Positions 1 through 9,375 of a stretch of DNA of 26,219 nt are shown here, one piece after another. The notes below the pieces were generated by a model. The model worked only from the letters and a program-made list of their open reading frames with translations, made no database searches and was not told the DNA's origin. The stretch is taken from positions 1 to 26,219 of the forward strand of contig CDMY01000733.1 of assembly GCA_001179505.1 (NCBI GenBank), given 5' to 3'. The translations under genes were made by a program, and so were the position numbers. Each line of letters opens with the position of its first letter. Position 1 is the first letter of the stretch. This DNA is from Vitrella brassicaformis. Its lineage: Eukaryota > Sar > Vitrellaceae.

Positions 1-1033
1 CCCTCAGACATTAATCGCTGCTGTGATGGCTCCCTCACTCACCCACTCACTAACTCACGGACGCGAGACAGACAAGAGACGATGAAACAAACGCACAGAT
101 TACAAATTAGACATACGTATAGACATGTGTTCAACGTTTTGTATACCGCCGTTTGCTGGGCGTGATTGATCCACTGTTTCCCTATCTGTGTCGGTATCAC
201 CTCACCTCATGGACACGACACAGGTGAGTGATTTTCGCTCGTCTGACGGGCCGCCAGAGGTATTGCTTCAAGCAAGTCTTCGTGCTACGCCACTCCACGC
301 ATACATACATACGGGTGTGCTATCACTTGCAAGAAAACCGTCTCATGCCATACACTCCCTTGTCTCTGCCCCGCCCGCCCCACCCTTGTCAGTCAGAGGG
401 AAAACTGCACTTGTCACGCATCCATCCATCCGTAGAGGCACCACATCAAAAAGGCCATACGCGGACACGTAAGAGTCTTAGAGAGCGCACTTATTACACT
501 TGGTTAATGTAATGTACATACATATTCAGCCATCTCTCTCGCTGGCTGCGCTGCGGACAGACGGGCATTCCCATGGCATGGCCCCTCTCTTCTTGGACAC
601 TACTGACTGCACAACCGCCACAACGACTTAGACTAGACTGAGTGCAGGCAGTCGGCCAGCCAATCGTTGGCCAGCTACAATGCGCACACACGTCAATCAC
701 TCCACTCTCTCCCCCGACCGAGAGACAGACAGACAGACAGACAGACAGCAGCCAGCGGTCCCTGCTGCCTGCCTGGTAGCTAGGGCAAGAACTTGTCCCA
801 TTTTGAGCCTGAGTATGAGTCACGCTCTGCAATACCACACACGCATACACACGCACCACACACGCACCACACAAGTGTCCATGTCGGCGCTCCTGTCGTG
901 TGTGTGTGCGTACTGATTGATCTGTCCATCAGCCATATATACCGCGCACTCCATTTCTTGTACCTGCATCGCATCATGTATGGCAGCATGACAGACCACT
1001 GCATCGCATGACCTGCGCCAGCCTGCCAGGTAC
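1..1033. other. Repeat-rich intergenic DNA, no supported gene
   Basis: I see no exon with consistent coding character. The stretch holds microsatellites: a GACA run of about six units at 724-748, CA/TG-rich blocks around 835-910, and short CATC runs near 419-431. All open frames here cross these repeats and read as Cys/Val/His/Thr strings typical of translated repeats. It may contain the 3' end of the weak minus-strand gene at 1034-1418. Confidence 0.6.
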
Positions 1034-1418
1034 CTGATGGCGGCAGCGACGAAGCGCGGCAGATTGATGATGAACTTGAAGGTCAGACCCAGGGTGAGGT
1101 CGGCATCGGGACCGCCTGTGATCTCCTCCATCTCGTCGCTCGCTTCCTCGGCCTCGCGGTAGGCCTCCTGGATCTCCTCTGCCAGCGTCCCCACCCGTAT
1201 CCCACCACTGGCCGCCTTGTCCTTGTCCTTCAGCTGAAGGCGCAAGAGAGCAGCAGGCGGCTGTCGTCGAGTGATGAGGTGCGGACGTAGGAAGGAGGCC
1301 CTCCGGTCGGCCCTGGCGGTCGGCGCGATACGACAAACAGCCAAAGCCGAGGAACACCGAGGCAACTATGACCGTCCACACCCGTTTCAGGAACATCGTA
1401 TGGCTTCACAATCATCAC
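1034..1418 (-). CDS. Possible small minus-strand gene with an acidic helix (uncertain model)
   Basis: I do not recognise this protein. The best coding signal is 1034-1238. After a plausible acceptor (cttcag) it reads a charged, helix-forming segment (LKDKDKAASGG, then a Glu-rich EEIQEAYREAEEASDEMEEI), then a hydrophobic stretch ending at a gtacct donor near 1033. Two first exons are possible. An ATG at 1418 joins in phase through a gtatcg donor near 1336. An ATG at 1396 would give a signal-anchor-like start (MFLKRVWTVIVASVFLGF), but only through a weaker donor. After 1033, an acceptor near 832 would give an almost immediate stop. It lies 341 bp downstream of the TIM50 stop on the same strand. 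The charged exon looks real; the gene structure is a guess. Confidence 0.3.
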
Positions 1419-1758
1419 TTGCTATCTTGCACCTCGTCTGTCGTTCAAGGGTTAGAGTTCAAACCCAAACCCTGTTGAATGATTGCACCCACCATCATCG
1501 CCACACACAGGGGTACAGTGAGTCTTGCACTGGTCACGAACAACACAATGGGAACAACACACCCACACACGCATGGCACGTCATCAGAGAAGGCGCCTGA
1601 CTGGCTGGCTGGCTGGCTGGCTGGCCGGCTGGCTGAGACACGCAACACGTGCCTGCACCCTCTCAGCAAGACAAAGGGTTAAGCGTCAACACACAAGAGG
1701 GGCTGCCGTCTCTTGAAGACCGCTCGCAGACACACACACACACACGTGCGTCCGCTGG

Positions 1759-3767
1759 TCAGAACCTCATTGACGCCATGCCGGGCGATCGTGTTGGGAA
1801 CTGGCCGGGCAGTGCTGTCGAACCACCACCGGCGAACACACGGCCTGAGCACGCAGGACAACAGGCAAGCACAAAGTGGCGAGGCCGGCCTGCCTGCCTG
1901 CCTGTCTCAACACAGGAGCAGCTGCAGCGTGTCTCTTGCTTGCGTGACTGACCGATGCCCCTCCTCTGTTCGACTTTTTTGTCCTGTTCCTGTTTGTGTG
2001 CGCTGAACCGCCGGCCAATGTCGGCGTCGCCGCCGCCGAACTTCTCGATGAACGATCGCACGTCACCCGCGTCACTCCCCGCAGCTGACCAGTGGACCGA
2101 CGGATGCATGGAGGCACGCCAGACAGACAGACAGACAAGAGAATGGCCAGACTCTCTCTGTCTCGTGTTTGTGTCCCTGACTTTAGCGGCCCGCCCACGT
2201 GCGTACCCTTGAGGAAGTCGAGAAGGTAGAGCAGCTCGTGGTCGTCGGGGTCACCCGTGAACTCGCGAACCAACACGCCGTTGTCGGGCTGCAGCTGAAG
2301 AACGAGAAAAGATACGCGGACACACACCAGGGAGTGGGGGCGGTTTGCCCTGTGTGTGTGTGTGTGTGTCCTTGGTACTGACCGAGAAGGCGACGCGGTC
2401 GTGATCGAGGATGATCATCTTGTCGGCCCGACGACCCAGACGGGAGATGTCCTGATCAGTTAGTGGCCAGACACACACGCCAATCAACGACAGACAGACA
2501 GACCAGAACTTGCGATTGCGTGAGTGTCTGTTTGTTTGCACACCCACAGGCGCGTGCCTACCTTGATGTAACCGTATCTCCGCCTCTTGCAGAACTCCCG
2601 GTGCAGCACCCCAGTGACGGGGATCGCCCACTTGGCTATCACGTCCTGAGCCACCTGCAAATACACAGATATACATACAGACAGACAGCGGGCACAGTCG
2701 TCTACAGTATCATGCTTGCGGCTCTTGTTGCAGGCGAGCTTACAGGAAAGTTGTCGTCGGACCAGATGACAAGCTCGAAGTATCTGCTGAGCTCCTGCAG
2801 GAACTGATCCGCGTGCGGTCGCTTGATGCACCGCCAGCCTTGCAGACGCTACACAACCAACACACCACACCACCAGCCACACATAAACTAATGGGCGTCG
2901 GTCTGCCTGTGTGTGTGCTGCTTACATCATGCTCGAGGAAAGCCAGTGTTTTGTTGAGGTCGAGGATGAGTGTGGGCACAAAGTCGGGGATCTCGAGCTT
3001 CTCCTTCTCTATCAACAGAGGCTCGTTGCCCTCGGGAGCCAGCTGAACGAACACACACACAGCAAACACACACAGAGCACAGCAGCTGGCCGTGACGCAC
3101 ACCGCTGTGTCATGTTGGACACGTGACTGACCTTTTCGACGATGTACTTGTCGAACCAGTCCCTCGAGTAGTCATTCCACACCTCAAACCGATCGTTGAG
3201 ACGCCGACAAAACTCTGCACACACAATGCAGCGCAACACCCACCACACACACACACAGAGCCATGCGATCCGATGGTTGAATGATCCACCCACCCTCCCA
3301 CACACACGGACACAGGAGCCATGCCATGTGGGGAGGTGGGCGTGAGTGAAGTAACCACCAGGCTACCTACCTGTCCATGTGAGCTCCGTCGACAAGAAGT
3401 AGAGATAAAAGCCCGCCGCCGCCCCGGTCCCCGCCGCAGCCACCAGCACGCCCCGCAACAAAGTCGGACCCCATCCTGCCTTCCCTCCAACCTTCTTCCC
3501 TCCAGGTGGTACCGAAGGGCGAGGCTTCACAGGGGTGGCAGCGGCATCGGGAGCGGCTGCCGGCTGCTCTGGGGGGTCCGACTGAGCAGTGGAGGACGAG
3601 AAGGGCCTCATGCGGTGGGAGGGGAGGAGGGGGGATGCATGCCGCCCTGCGTGTGTGGCGAGGAGGGGCCTTGAGAAGGTCCTCAGAGATGTGGTGGGGA
3701 GCGTGGGATTGCAGCTGCAGCCGGTGAGCGGTGCTGCAAGGAGCCGAATCGCCTGCCGACGGCTCAT
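1759..3767 (-). CDS. TIM50: TIM50, mitochondrial inner-membrane import receptor subunit (9 exons, 389 aa)
   Basis: TIM50 is the receptor subunit of the TIM23 presequence translocase and passes precursor proteins from TOM to TIM23 across the intermembrane space. Exons (minus): 3767-3371, 3214-3132, 3042-2926, 2848-2744, 2654-2562, 2451-2383, 2294-2207, 2084-1953, 1844-1759; all phases join without a stop. Residues 1-100 are Arg/Ser/Ala-rich with little acid, as expected of a mitochondrial targeting sequence. About 103-125 is one Ala/Gly-rich membrane segment. The FCP1/NIF-like HAD domain follows: PTLILDLNKTLAF (D188, N190, T192), then WRCIKRPHADQFLQEL, FELVIWSDDN, the YGYIKDISRLGR region and MIILDHD. 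The catalytic motif DxDxT reads DxNxT, in line with TIM50 proteins being non-enzymatic. ATG 3767 was chosen because it begins the targeting peptide. The last exon (1844-1759) is the least certain. Confidence 0.93.
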
Positions 3768-3914
3768 CGCACCTGCACCTGGGGAGTCACACACCAGGAG
3801 AGGATGCATCGATGGGTTTGAGCGAAGATCTATGAAAATGCAGCCCTCTCTGCCCATCCCATTACCTGTCAGAGCGTTGCGTTAGGCCCAAGAGAGGAGG
3901 GATTTCGCTGCCTC

Positions 3915-3924
3915 TAAGCTCGCA
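3915..3924 (-). promoter_or_regulatory. TGCGAGCTTA upstream element of TIM50
   Basis: On the minus strand this reads TGCGAGCTTAGAGG and lies about 150 bp upstream of the TIM50 start codon. The same core occurs upstream of the other well-defined genes except the FAS1 gene (see 8491-8510, 13151-13160, 25968-25996). The role as a core-promoter or initiator-proximal element is inference from position and recurrence. Confidence 0.5.
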
Positions 3925-4642
3925 CAGGCTGAGGAGGCGAGGGCCGCTCGTCGCTAGTCGCCCCTTCCTGACGGACCCCTGCACGAGATTTGCTGTCCGT
4001 CCCACCCTGTGCCGAGATCTGTCCTCCGGCGTCTGCGTTGCCGTCTGAGTTGTGTGAGTGTGCGTGCGGCCGTGACGACAGGCAATGGTGCAGCTGCGGC
4101 GCCGACTGCACTTGAACACCGCAGTGGTACGCAGGCAGGCAGGGCTGCCTGTCTGCCTGTCTGTCTGCTCGTGGTTTGTGTGCCATGCAGGTGTGCTTGT
4201 CTGGTCGGTTGACGATTGGCTGCTTCTGTGAGATAGGTCGGCCGATGTGTCGACGACTGACAAGACTTAACTGAATGTCTTTGTCCCGGCCGGTTTATGG
4301 TCGCCCTTTTGTCGCGGGCGCGTCTGCATTGCAATTGGTCGGTCGGGCCGGTCTGTCTGGATGGATGGATGGATTTGTGCCCTGCACTGCCTGCTCATCC
4401 TGATCGACAAGACTACCCGCTGACCGACAAGACACTCGGTGGACAAGACACTAGTGTCCTGCCACCCGGCGCATCGGTGGGTGGACGCTGATGTTGTGCC
4501 TGTGTGCCACAGACTGTTCTTATGTGTGTGTAGCAAGGAGAGAGACAACTGAGAGAGAGGATGCCGCTTACCTTTCACGTGCATTTGTGTGTTTGTGTGT
4601 CAGTCTGTCTGTCTGCTCACTGCATCTCACCGCCACACACAC
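3925..4642. other. Mostly non-coding stretch with a few minus-strand open frames
   Basis: It contains short GCAG/CTGT runs (4130-4170), a GGAT run (about 4360-4374) and alternating GACAAGAC units (4405-4452). Minus-strand open frames here (for example one ending near 3914 that reads SKSRAGVRQEGATSDERPSP) look mildly protein-like. I could not connect them to a start or to good splice sites, so no gene is called. Confidence 0.45.
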
Positions 4643-4766
4643 CTGGATGGATGCAAAGTGAGCGGTATACTTATTGGCAACTTCAGCATTAACCGCCGTC
4701 TTCGTGAGTCTCTCACAGTCGTCACAAGCAGTCACACGGCATGCGTCCCGCGCAGCATCACAACAC
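4643..4766 (-). CDS. Coding-like stretch, possible single exon of an unknown gene
   Basis: Between a possible acceptor (gtggtgag at about 4767) and a gtgtgtgt donor, the minus strand reads a non-repetitive sequence with ACRVTACDDCERLTK followed by TAVNAEVANKYTAHFASIQ. The composition is that of a real protein and unlike the translated microsatellites around it. A downstream ATGCACGTGAAAG followed by gtaagc (about 4583-4571) could belong to the same transcript. I recognise no family and cannot build a full gene; it may be chance. Confidence 0.25.
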
Positions 4767-5483
4767 CTCACCACAGAGAAACCAGCCAGCCAGCCAGCCA
4801 CCCAGCCAGACAGTCCGATGCGGGCATCAAAGACAGCGTGGCGGTACGTACGATGTAAGCAACCCACACCGAGCTTCCCTCCAGTGCACACACACACCTT
4901 GGCACACTTCTGTCTGTGTATAAATACATCAGCACACCACACCAACACCATGAATGAATGAATGAATGAATGCATGCAGCCAGCGGCAGCACACGCTCAG
5001 CTATCGAATTCCACGCTCACTCCACTACGAATCCCAGATTGGTGTGCTTAGCACAGCAACAAGGGCGAGAGAGAGGGGTGGGAACACTGACACGTCCACA
5101 CGTGGTAGAATCCATCCATCCATTCATTCATCCAGTGAGGCATGCAGCGACGCGAGAAAAGAAACGCCATCAACAGAGAGTGGAGGGGGTCATGGTGAGA
5201 GGGCCGGGCTGGTTGGTTTGTGCGTGGAATGACACGGGGAGTGATTGCTTGATTGAGTGACGGACGGCTGGCTGACTGACTGACTGACTGACCATGAGGG
5301 AGGGAGGGAGGGAGGGCCCATCACACTCACCACGTCTTCAAAAGAAAACAGAACAAAACAATACAATACAATAAAATACGGGTACGAGAACCGCAGAAAA
5401 ACACAGGCGAGAGAAACCAAGAACCGCACGAAAGAGAAAGAAAAACAAACACGGCCACCAACGCAAAGACGAGAAGAAACACG

Positions 5484-5509
5484 GACGGCTGCAGAGCTCT
5501 GCAGCCGTC
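5484..5509. other. Perfect 26-bp palindrome
   Basis: The left half gacggctgcagag is followed directly by its exact reverse complement ctctgcagccgtc. It could form a cruciform or, if transcribed, a long stem with a minimal loop. It lies in an A-rich block directly upstream of a second hairpin. Its function is unknown. Confidence 0.85.
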
Positions 5510-5529
5510 TGGATGAAAGCAAACAAAAA

Positions 5530-5560
5530 CCAGACGCCTACAGAACAGAGAGGCGTCTGG
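5530..5560. other. Inverted repeat, 10-bp stem with 11-nt loop
   Basis: The arms ccagacgcct (5530-5539) and aggcgtctgg (5551-5560) are perfectly complementary. The right arm and its downstream flank (gtctggataaaa) echo the sequence after the palindrome at 5484-5509 (gtctggatgaaa), so the two hairpins look like related units. No coding context. Confidence 0.85.
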
Positions 5561-6938
5561 ATAAAAAGAAAAACCAAAGAGGGAGGCTACCAGCGCCCCG
5601 AGAAAACGGAAAGCAACCAGAAAGGTACCTACGTGTAGTGAGTGAGTGAGACTGCCCCGATGTCAGATCAGCCACTTACTTATGTGGCCAGTATGTATCA
5701 GCCCGTCAGCCATTGTCCTGTCATTCCTTCTCTCTCAGTGGTGCCCACCCCGCCTCAAAATGGCGGCCCTCCATTCTCAAGGCAGATACAGAGACAGACA
5801 GATACACACACAGACAGACAGGCAAACGGCCCACGCACCTTGAAAAAACACCGCACGGCCACGCAACGATGTGTGTATAGGCGCAGTGTGCTAAAAGCAA
5901 AGAGGTACGTATCTCTCCCATTCCTCGGTGCGGGCAGCCACCCACTGTACAACGGCACAAATGCATGACGGACGGACGGACGGACGGACAGACTGACAGA
6001 CCAAACGGCATACACGTTGAAAAAACGCCAATGCACTCCACGCAGCGATGCGGTATGGAGTCAGTCAGTCAGTCAAGTATGCAGCTAGCTAGCTAAGCAG
6101 GCCGGGCACCGCTCTCCCTTTACCCACACACGCGGCCCCGGCACTAAAACTTATCTGCCGCCACACACACTGCCCTCCCGCCCCGCCCCACCCCGAGACA
6201 CACACACCCCACCCCACCCCACAAACACAACACAACACAACACAGTGCGAGCAGCAAGCATGACATAATCACGACGCAAATGGGAGAGAGAGTTCACGGC
6301 AATAAATCACAGTAAAGGCACCCATTCTTGCAGCCATACCGCTATGTATCGTGGGAGAAATACAGGCAGTGCAACGGTAGGTAATACAGCCAGACTAAGG
6401 GTAAATTGCACGACAAACACACGCGCATAAATGAATGACATCGACCGACAAAGAGGCACAACTACACACAAAGGAACGCACCCACAACAAAGAGGGTCCA
6501 TGCGACAGCTATCTATGTAGACGCACGCTCCTCTGGTTGGACTGGACACCACACCATGCCATGGTGGGCGCGGTGCGTGTGTTTACTCTCAAGAGAGAGT
6601 GACCATGGCGACTGTGGGTGACCGCTTCTCTCCCTCTCTCTCTCGCCCGCTCTATCCCTCCGACGGGGCCGTCTGTCTGTCTGTCTCTTCGGTAAGTATC
6701 AGTCCACGGATGCAGTGAGGGAGCAAGGTAGTCAGTATCTATCGTCCGTCTATCTGTGTGTGCGGGGGAGGCAGGCAGGTACTGTACATGCAGCCAGCCG
6801 GACAGCCGGTAGTAAGGCAGCCACTCACATACGAGTGTCTGTATAGCTATCCCGGCACCCATCCATCCATCCATCCATATCATGTCCCTTTCCCTCTCTC
6901 CCTCCCACCACACACTCGCCTCTCATCCACTCAGCCAT

Positions 6939-8364
6939 TCACTGGGTAATTCGCACGCTCCTGACCGTCTTGGGCTTCCACGTGCTGATGGTGGCGTTGG
7001 CCGCACTCACATACGCCTCTGCCGCAGTGCACCGCCGCACCGTCTTGACCATGTTGTACCCCTCACACACCAACGAGTGGCCGTCGCCACGGACGAACGA
7101 AGTGGACGCCACTGCAGCGCCATCCTGGGGCTCGTCGGCAGGGGCCTCGTTCTGGCCGGGTGTGATGGGCTGCTCGTCCCCCTTGGGCTCGTCAACGATC
7201 TGACAGACCAAACAACGAAGGCAACCGCAGCCATCATCAATCCATCCCGGTGTTGTGTTATCATGTGTGTGGGTCGGCCTCACTCATTCCCTCACCTGTG
7301 CAGAGCCGTCGTTAGCCTCGTCAGCGATGCCCTCCACCTCACCCACCATGGCCACACCGTCGTCGACGGCATTGATGCCGTCGACCGCCATTGGCGTCGA
7401 CTCACACACACCGCTGTTGTGCTGGGAGGGGGCGGGGAGGGGGTAGGGAGCACCAACAGACACGTGGAGCGCCGCAGCGTCCGGCAGGTGAGCATGAGCG
7501 GCTTCTACGATGGCACACGAACGGCCCTCGTCAGCACAACGATACACCTGAAGACAGACAGACAGACAGACCCAAGGACCAACACAACACACACGTGCAC
7601 CCACCATATGCTAATCTCATGTGCGGAGTCGCCCTCGTTCATTCCCTCACCTGTGCAGAGCCGTCGTCAACCTCGTCAACAACACCCACTACGACAACGG
7701 CATCGATGGTCCCCAACCCATCGCCACCATCCCCCCCACACCCACCCTCGCCAGCAGCCCTGCTACCCTCCTGCACCACCCCTCGGCGGCTCGTGTCGTG
7801 CTGTGTCGTCAGGCGGGGGGCGGGGGACGGGGAGGGGGACACACGCACTGCCGACGACTGACGGTGCGAGGCTGACTTGTCCGCACCCCCCGCTACACGC
7901 CCCTTGGCGCCCACACGTGTGCCCTTCGTCACGCTGGCGCGGGTGGGCGGCTTGGCCGGCGGGGCCTTGCGGGCGACTGGACACAGTCGAGCTCCGCCGC
8001 CGCCGAGCTTGGGGTTCTTCTGCAACATCTCCCGATACCTCCTCAGATCCTCCTCCTTAGCCCTCTGGTGTGCCCTGGCCTTGGCCGCCGCCCTCTCCCT
8101 CTGGCGCACAGCCGCTGCCGCCATATGCTGATTGACGTCAGGTCGACTACTGGGCGGCTTGCTGCCGATGCATGCACCGCTGCCGAGTCCTGCAGGCCGC
8201 TGAGGACGGCACTGGTGGCCACTGCCGTGATGCTGCGCCTTGCTGCTGTTGCCGGGGGGTCCTGTGCGTGGGAAATACATGCCGCAGCCCATGTAGCTTG
8301 CGCGCCCCGACAGTCCATAGTCCGCCGGGAGACCGTTCTTCTTCACCGCCGGCGGCGGCGGCAT
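6939..8364 (-). CDS. Unknown protein, 3 exons, 408 aa
   Basis: I do not recognise this gene. Exons (minus): 8364-7651, 7547-7296, 7199-6939, all joined in phase 0 and ending in TGA. The N-terminus (MPPPPAVKKNGLPADYGL) leads into a Gly/Ser/Pro/His-rich region. At about 100-140 comes a strongly basic, Ala/Arg/Glu/Lys-rich helical or coiled-coil segment (AVRQRERAAAKARAHQRAKE, then DLRRYREMLQKNPKL). A basic Ala/Lys/Pro-rich stretch and a Val/Asp/Gly-rich exon end follow. Exon 2 carries scattered cysteines, and exon 3 ends in a compact STSFVRGDGHSLVCEGYN segment. No signal peptide or membrane segment is evident. The frame stays open upstream, so in-frame ATGs at 8502 or 8511 (46-49 extra residues) are possible; 8364 was chosen because those two fall inside the upstream motif. 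It is divergent from eS19. Confidence 0.75.
7262..7330 (-). repeat. Duplicated exon-end/splice-donor block, copy 2 (exon 2/intron 2)
   Basis: On the minus strand exon 2 ends GACGAGGCTAACGACGGC then TCTGCACAG, followed by the intron start gtgagggaatgagtgaggcc. Exon 1/intron 1 (about 7620-7685) has nearly the same sequence: GACGAGGTTGACGACGGC, TCTGCACAG, gtgagggaatgaacgagggc. Both exons therefore end in the residues DGSAQ at the same phase. The similarity spans the splice junction, which points to a DNA-level duplication. Confidence 0.8.
7620..7685 (-). repeat. Duplicated exon-end/splice-donor block, copy 1 (exon 1/intron 1)
   Basis: This is the partner of the block at 7262-7330. The shared segment covers the last 25-30 coding bases of exon 1, the donor and roughly 20 intronic bases, with a few substitutions, and then a weaker match (cacatgaga against cacatgata). 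Confidence 0.8.
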
Positions 8365-8617
8365 GGTGGCGGATACGCAAACCACGAAACGAAGAGAGAA
8401 CTTATCAAACGCTGGCAACGGCTGTGTTGCTGCCTGCCTGCTCTTGCCCCGATTTTCTCCTTTTTCTCGTCGTTTTCTCTCATCCGCAAGTGCGAGCTTC
8501 ATAGCTCGCATTGGATCGCGGCGGGGAGCGCACACCCTGAACGAAGGTGAGGGCGCGGTTCGCGCGAGAGGGTCAGTGCGATACACTCCTGAAAGATCGG
8601 TGAAAGATCCGTCGTAG
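8365..8617. promoter_or_regulatory. Divergent promoter between the unknown gene and eS19
   Basis: Only 253 bp separate the two start codons. The region contains the inverted pair TGCGAGCT-tcat-AGCTCGCA at 8491-8510, giving one copy of the motif facing each gene (127 bp upstream of eS19, about 140 bp upstream of the minus-strand gene). No TATA box is evident. Bidirectional use is inferred. Confidence 0.6.
8491..8510. promoter_or_regulatory. Inverted pair of TGCGAGCT elements
   Basis: TGCGAGCT (8491-8498) and AGCTCGCA (8503-8510) are separated by 4 bp. Each half matches the element found singly or in pairs upstream of other genes in the window. Here it is symmetrical, as expected of a shared divergent promoter. 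Confidence 0.6.
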
Positions 8618-8810
8618 ATGTCGGACATTGCGACGCTGAAGGCCATCGGCCTCAAGTGCAATGTGCACGGTGTCAAGGACGTGGCCGCCGAGACCTTCAT
8701 CCACGCCTACGCCAAACAGCTCAAGCGGTCCGGCAAGCTCGAGATCCCCGAGGTGGGTGCGTTGGGGAGGGAGGAGGGAGGGGTGGGAGGGAGGGAGTGG
8801 AGGCTGTGCA

Positions 8811-8841
<31 letters not shown>

Positions 8842-9375
8842 TGTGTTCAGTGGGCGGAGTACGTCAAGACGAGCCACGGGAGGGAGCTGGCGCCGTATGA
8901 CCCTGACTGGCTTTACGTCAGATGTGGTATGTATGGGCAAGGCAACGGAGGAGCGACTGACTACACCATGAGGATGCAAGGATGGGTGGAACCATGTGCC
9001 TCTTGTCGTGTGTGTGTGTGTGTGTGTGTGCAGCTGCCATCGCCCGTCGGGTGTACATCCGTCCGGGCATGGGTGTGGGTGCGTTCAAGAAGGTCTTCGG
9101 CGTCAAGAAGAGGCGGGGCGCGCAGCCCGGCATCTTCACCAAGGCATCCGGCAAGATCAACCGATACTGCCTACAGCAGCTCGAGAAAATGAACATCGTC
9201 GAAACGGACCAAAAGGGGTACGCCGAGCCCGACGCACACAGACATACATTCTGCGTGATGCCTGTGTGTGGTGATAATGTGTATGTGGTGTGTGTGCAGC
9301 GGTCGTCGGATAACAAAGGAGGGCATGCGGGAGCTCGACACCATCGCTGTGCAGACGGGCGGCGCCGACGAGTGA
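8618..9375 (+). CDS. RPS19: 40S ribosomal protein eS19 (RPS19), 4 exons, 156 aa
   Basis: eS19 is a small-subunit ribosomal protein of the 40S head, needed for 18S rRNA precursor maturation. Exons: 8618-8752, 8851-8926, 9034-9217, 9300-9375; phases join exactly. The protein carries the family's hallmarks: an N-terminal helix region (DVAAETFIHAYAKQLKRSGKL), EIPEWAEYVKTSHGRELAPYDPDW, then AAIARRVYIRPGMGVG and the basic KKRRGAQPGIFTKASGKINR. The C-terminus is GRRITKEGMRELDTIAVQTG. Its length is close to the usual 145-155 residues. Introns are about 80-110 nt, and two acceptors are preceded by long TG runs. The ATG is the first in frame and gives the conserved start of the family fold. It is head-to-head with the gene at 6939-8364. 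Confidence 0.98.

Larger units (their letters stand above)
4767..6938. repeat. Intergenic DNA with dense microsatellites; no gene supported
   Basis: Runs include CCAG (about 4786-4808), ATGA/TGAA (4951-4971), CTGA (5271-5291), GGGA (5297-5316), GACA (5793-5821), GACG (5967-5989), GTCA (6061-6074), CTAG (6082-6092), CCCCA/ACAAC (6190-6243), CTGT (6671-6684) and CATC (6860-6878). A strikingly A-rich, pyrimidine-poor block (about 5336-5580) contains the two hairpins annotated separately. The stretch at about 6245-6540 is the least repetitive, but no frame in it has convincing coding character; it may be 3' UTR of the gene ending at 6939. Confidence 0.6.

Noticed and set aside
720-910. Protein-coding frames over GACA and CA/TG runs (and similar frames throughout the intergenic regions)
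   Set aside because: The translations are periodic Cys/Val, Thr/His or Asp/Arg/Gln/Thr strings that simply reflect microsatellites.
6082-6094. gctagctagctaagc as another copy of the upstream element
   Set aside because: It lacks the TGCGAGCT core and is a CTAG microsatellite with no gene start nearby.
7639-8700. Extension of the minus-strand gene to 8700 across eS19 exon 1
   Set aside because: The frame is open, but it runs antisense through eS19 exon 1 and through the divergent promoter elements. Starts at 8364 or at most 8502/8511 are more plausible.
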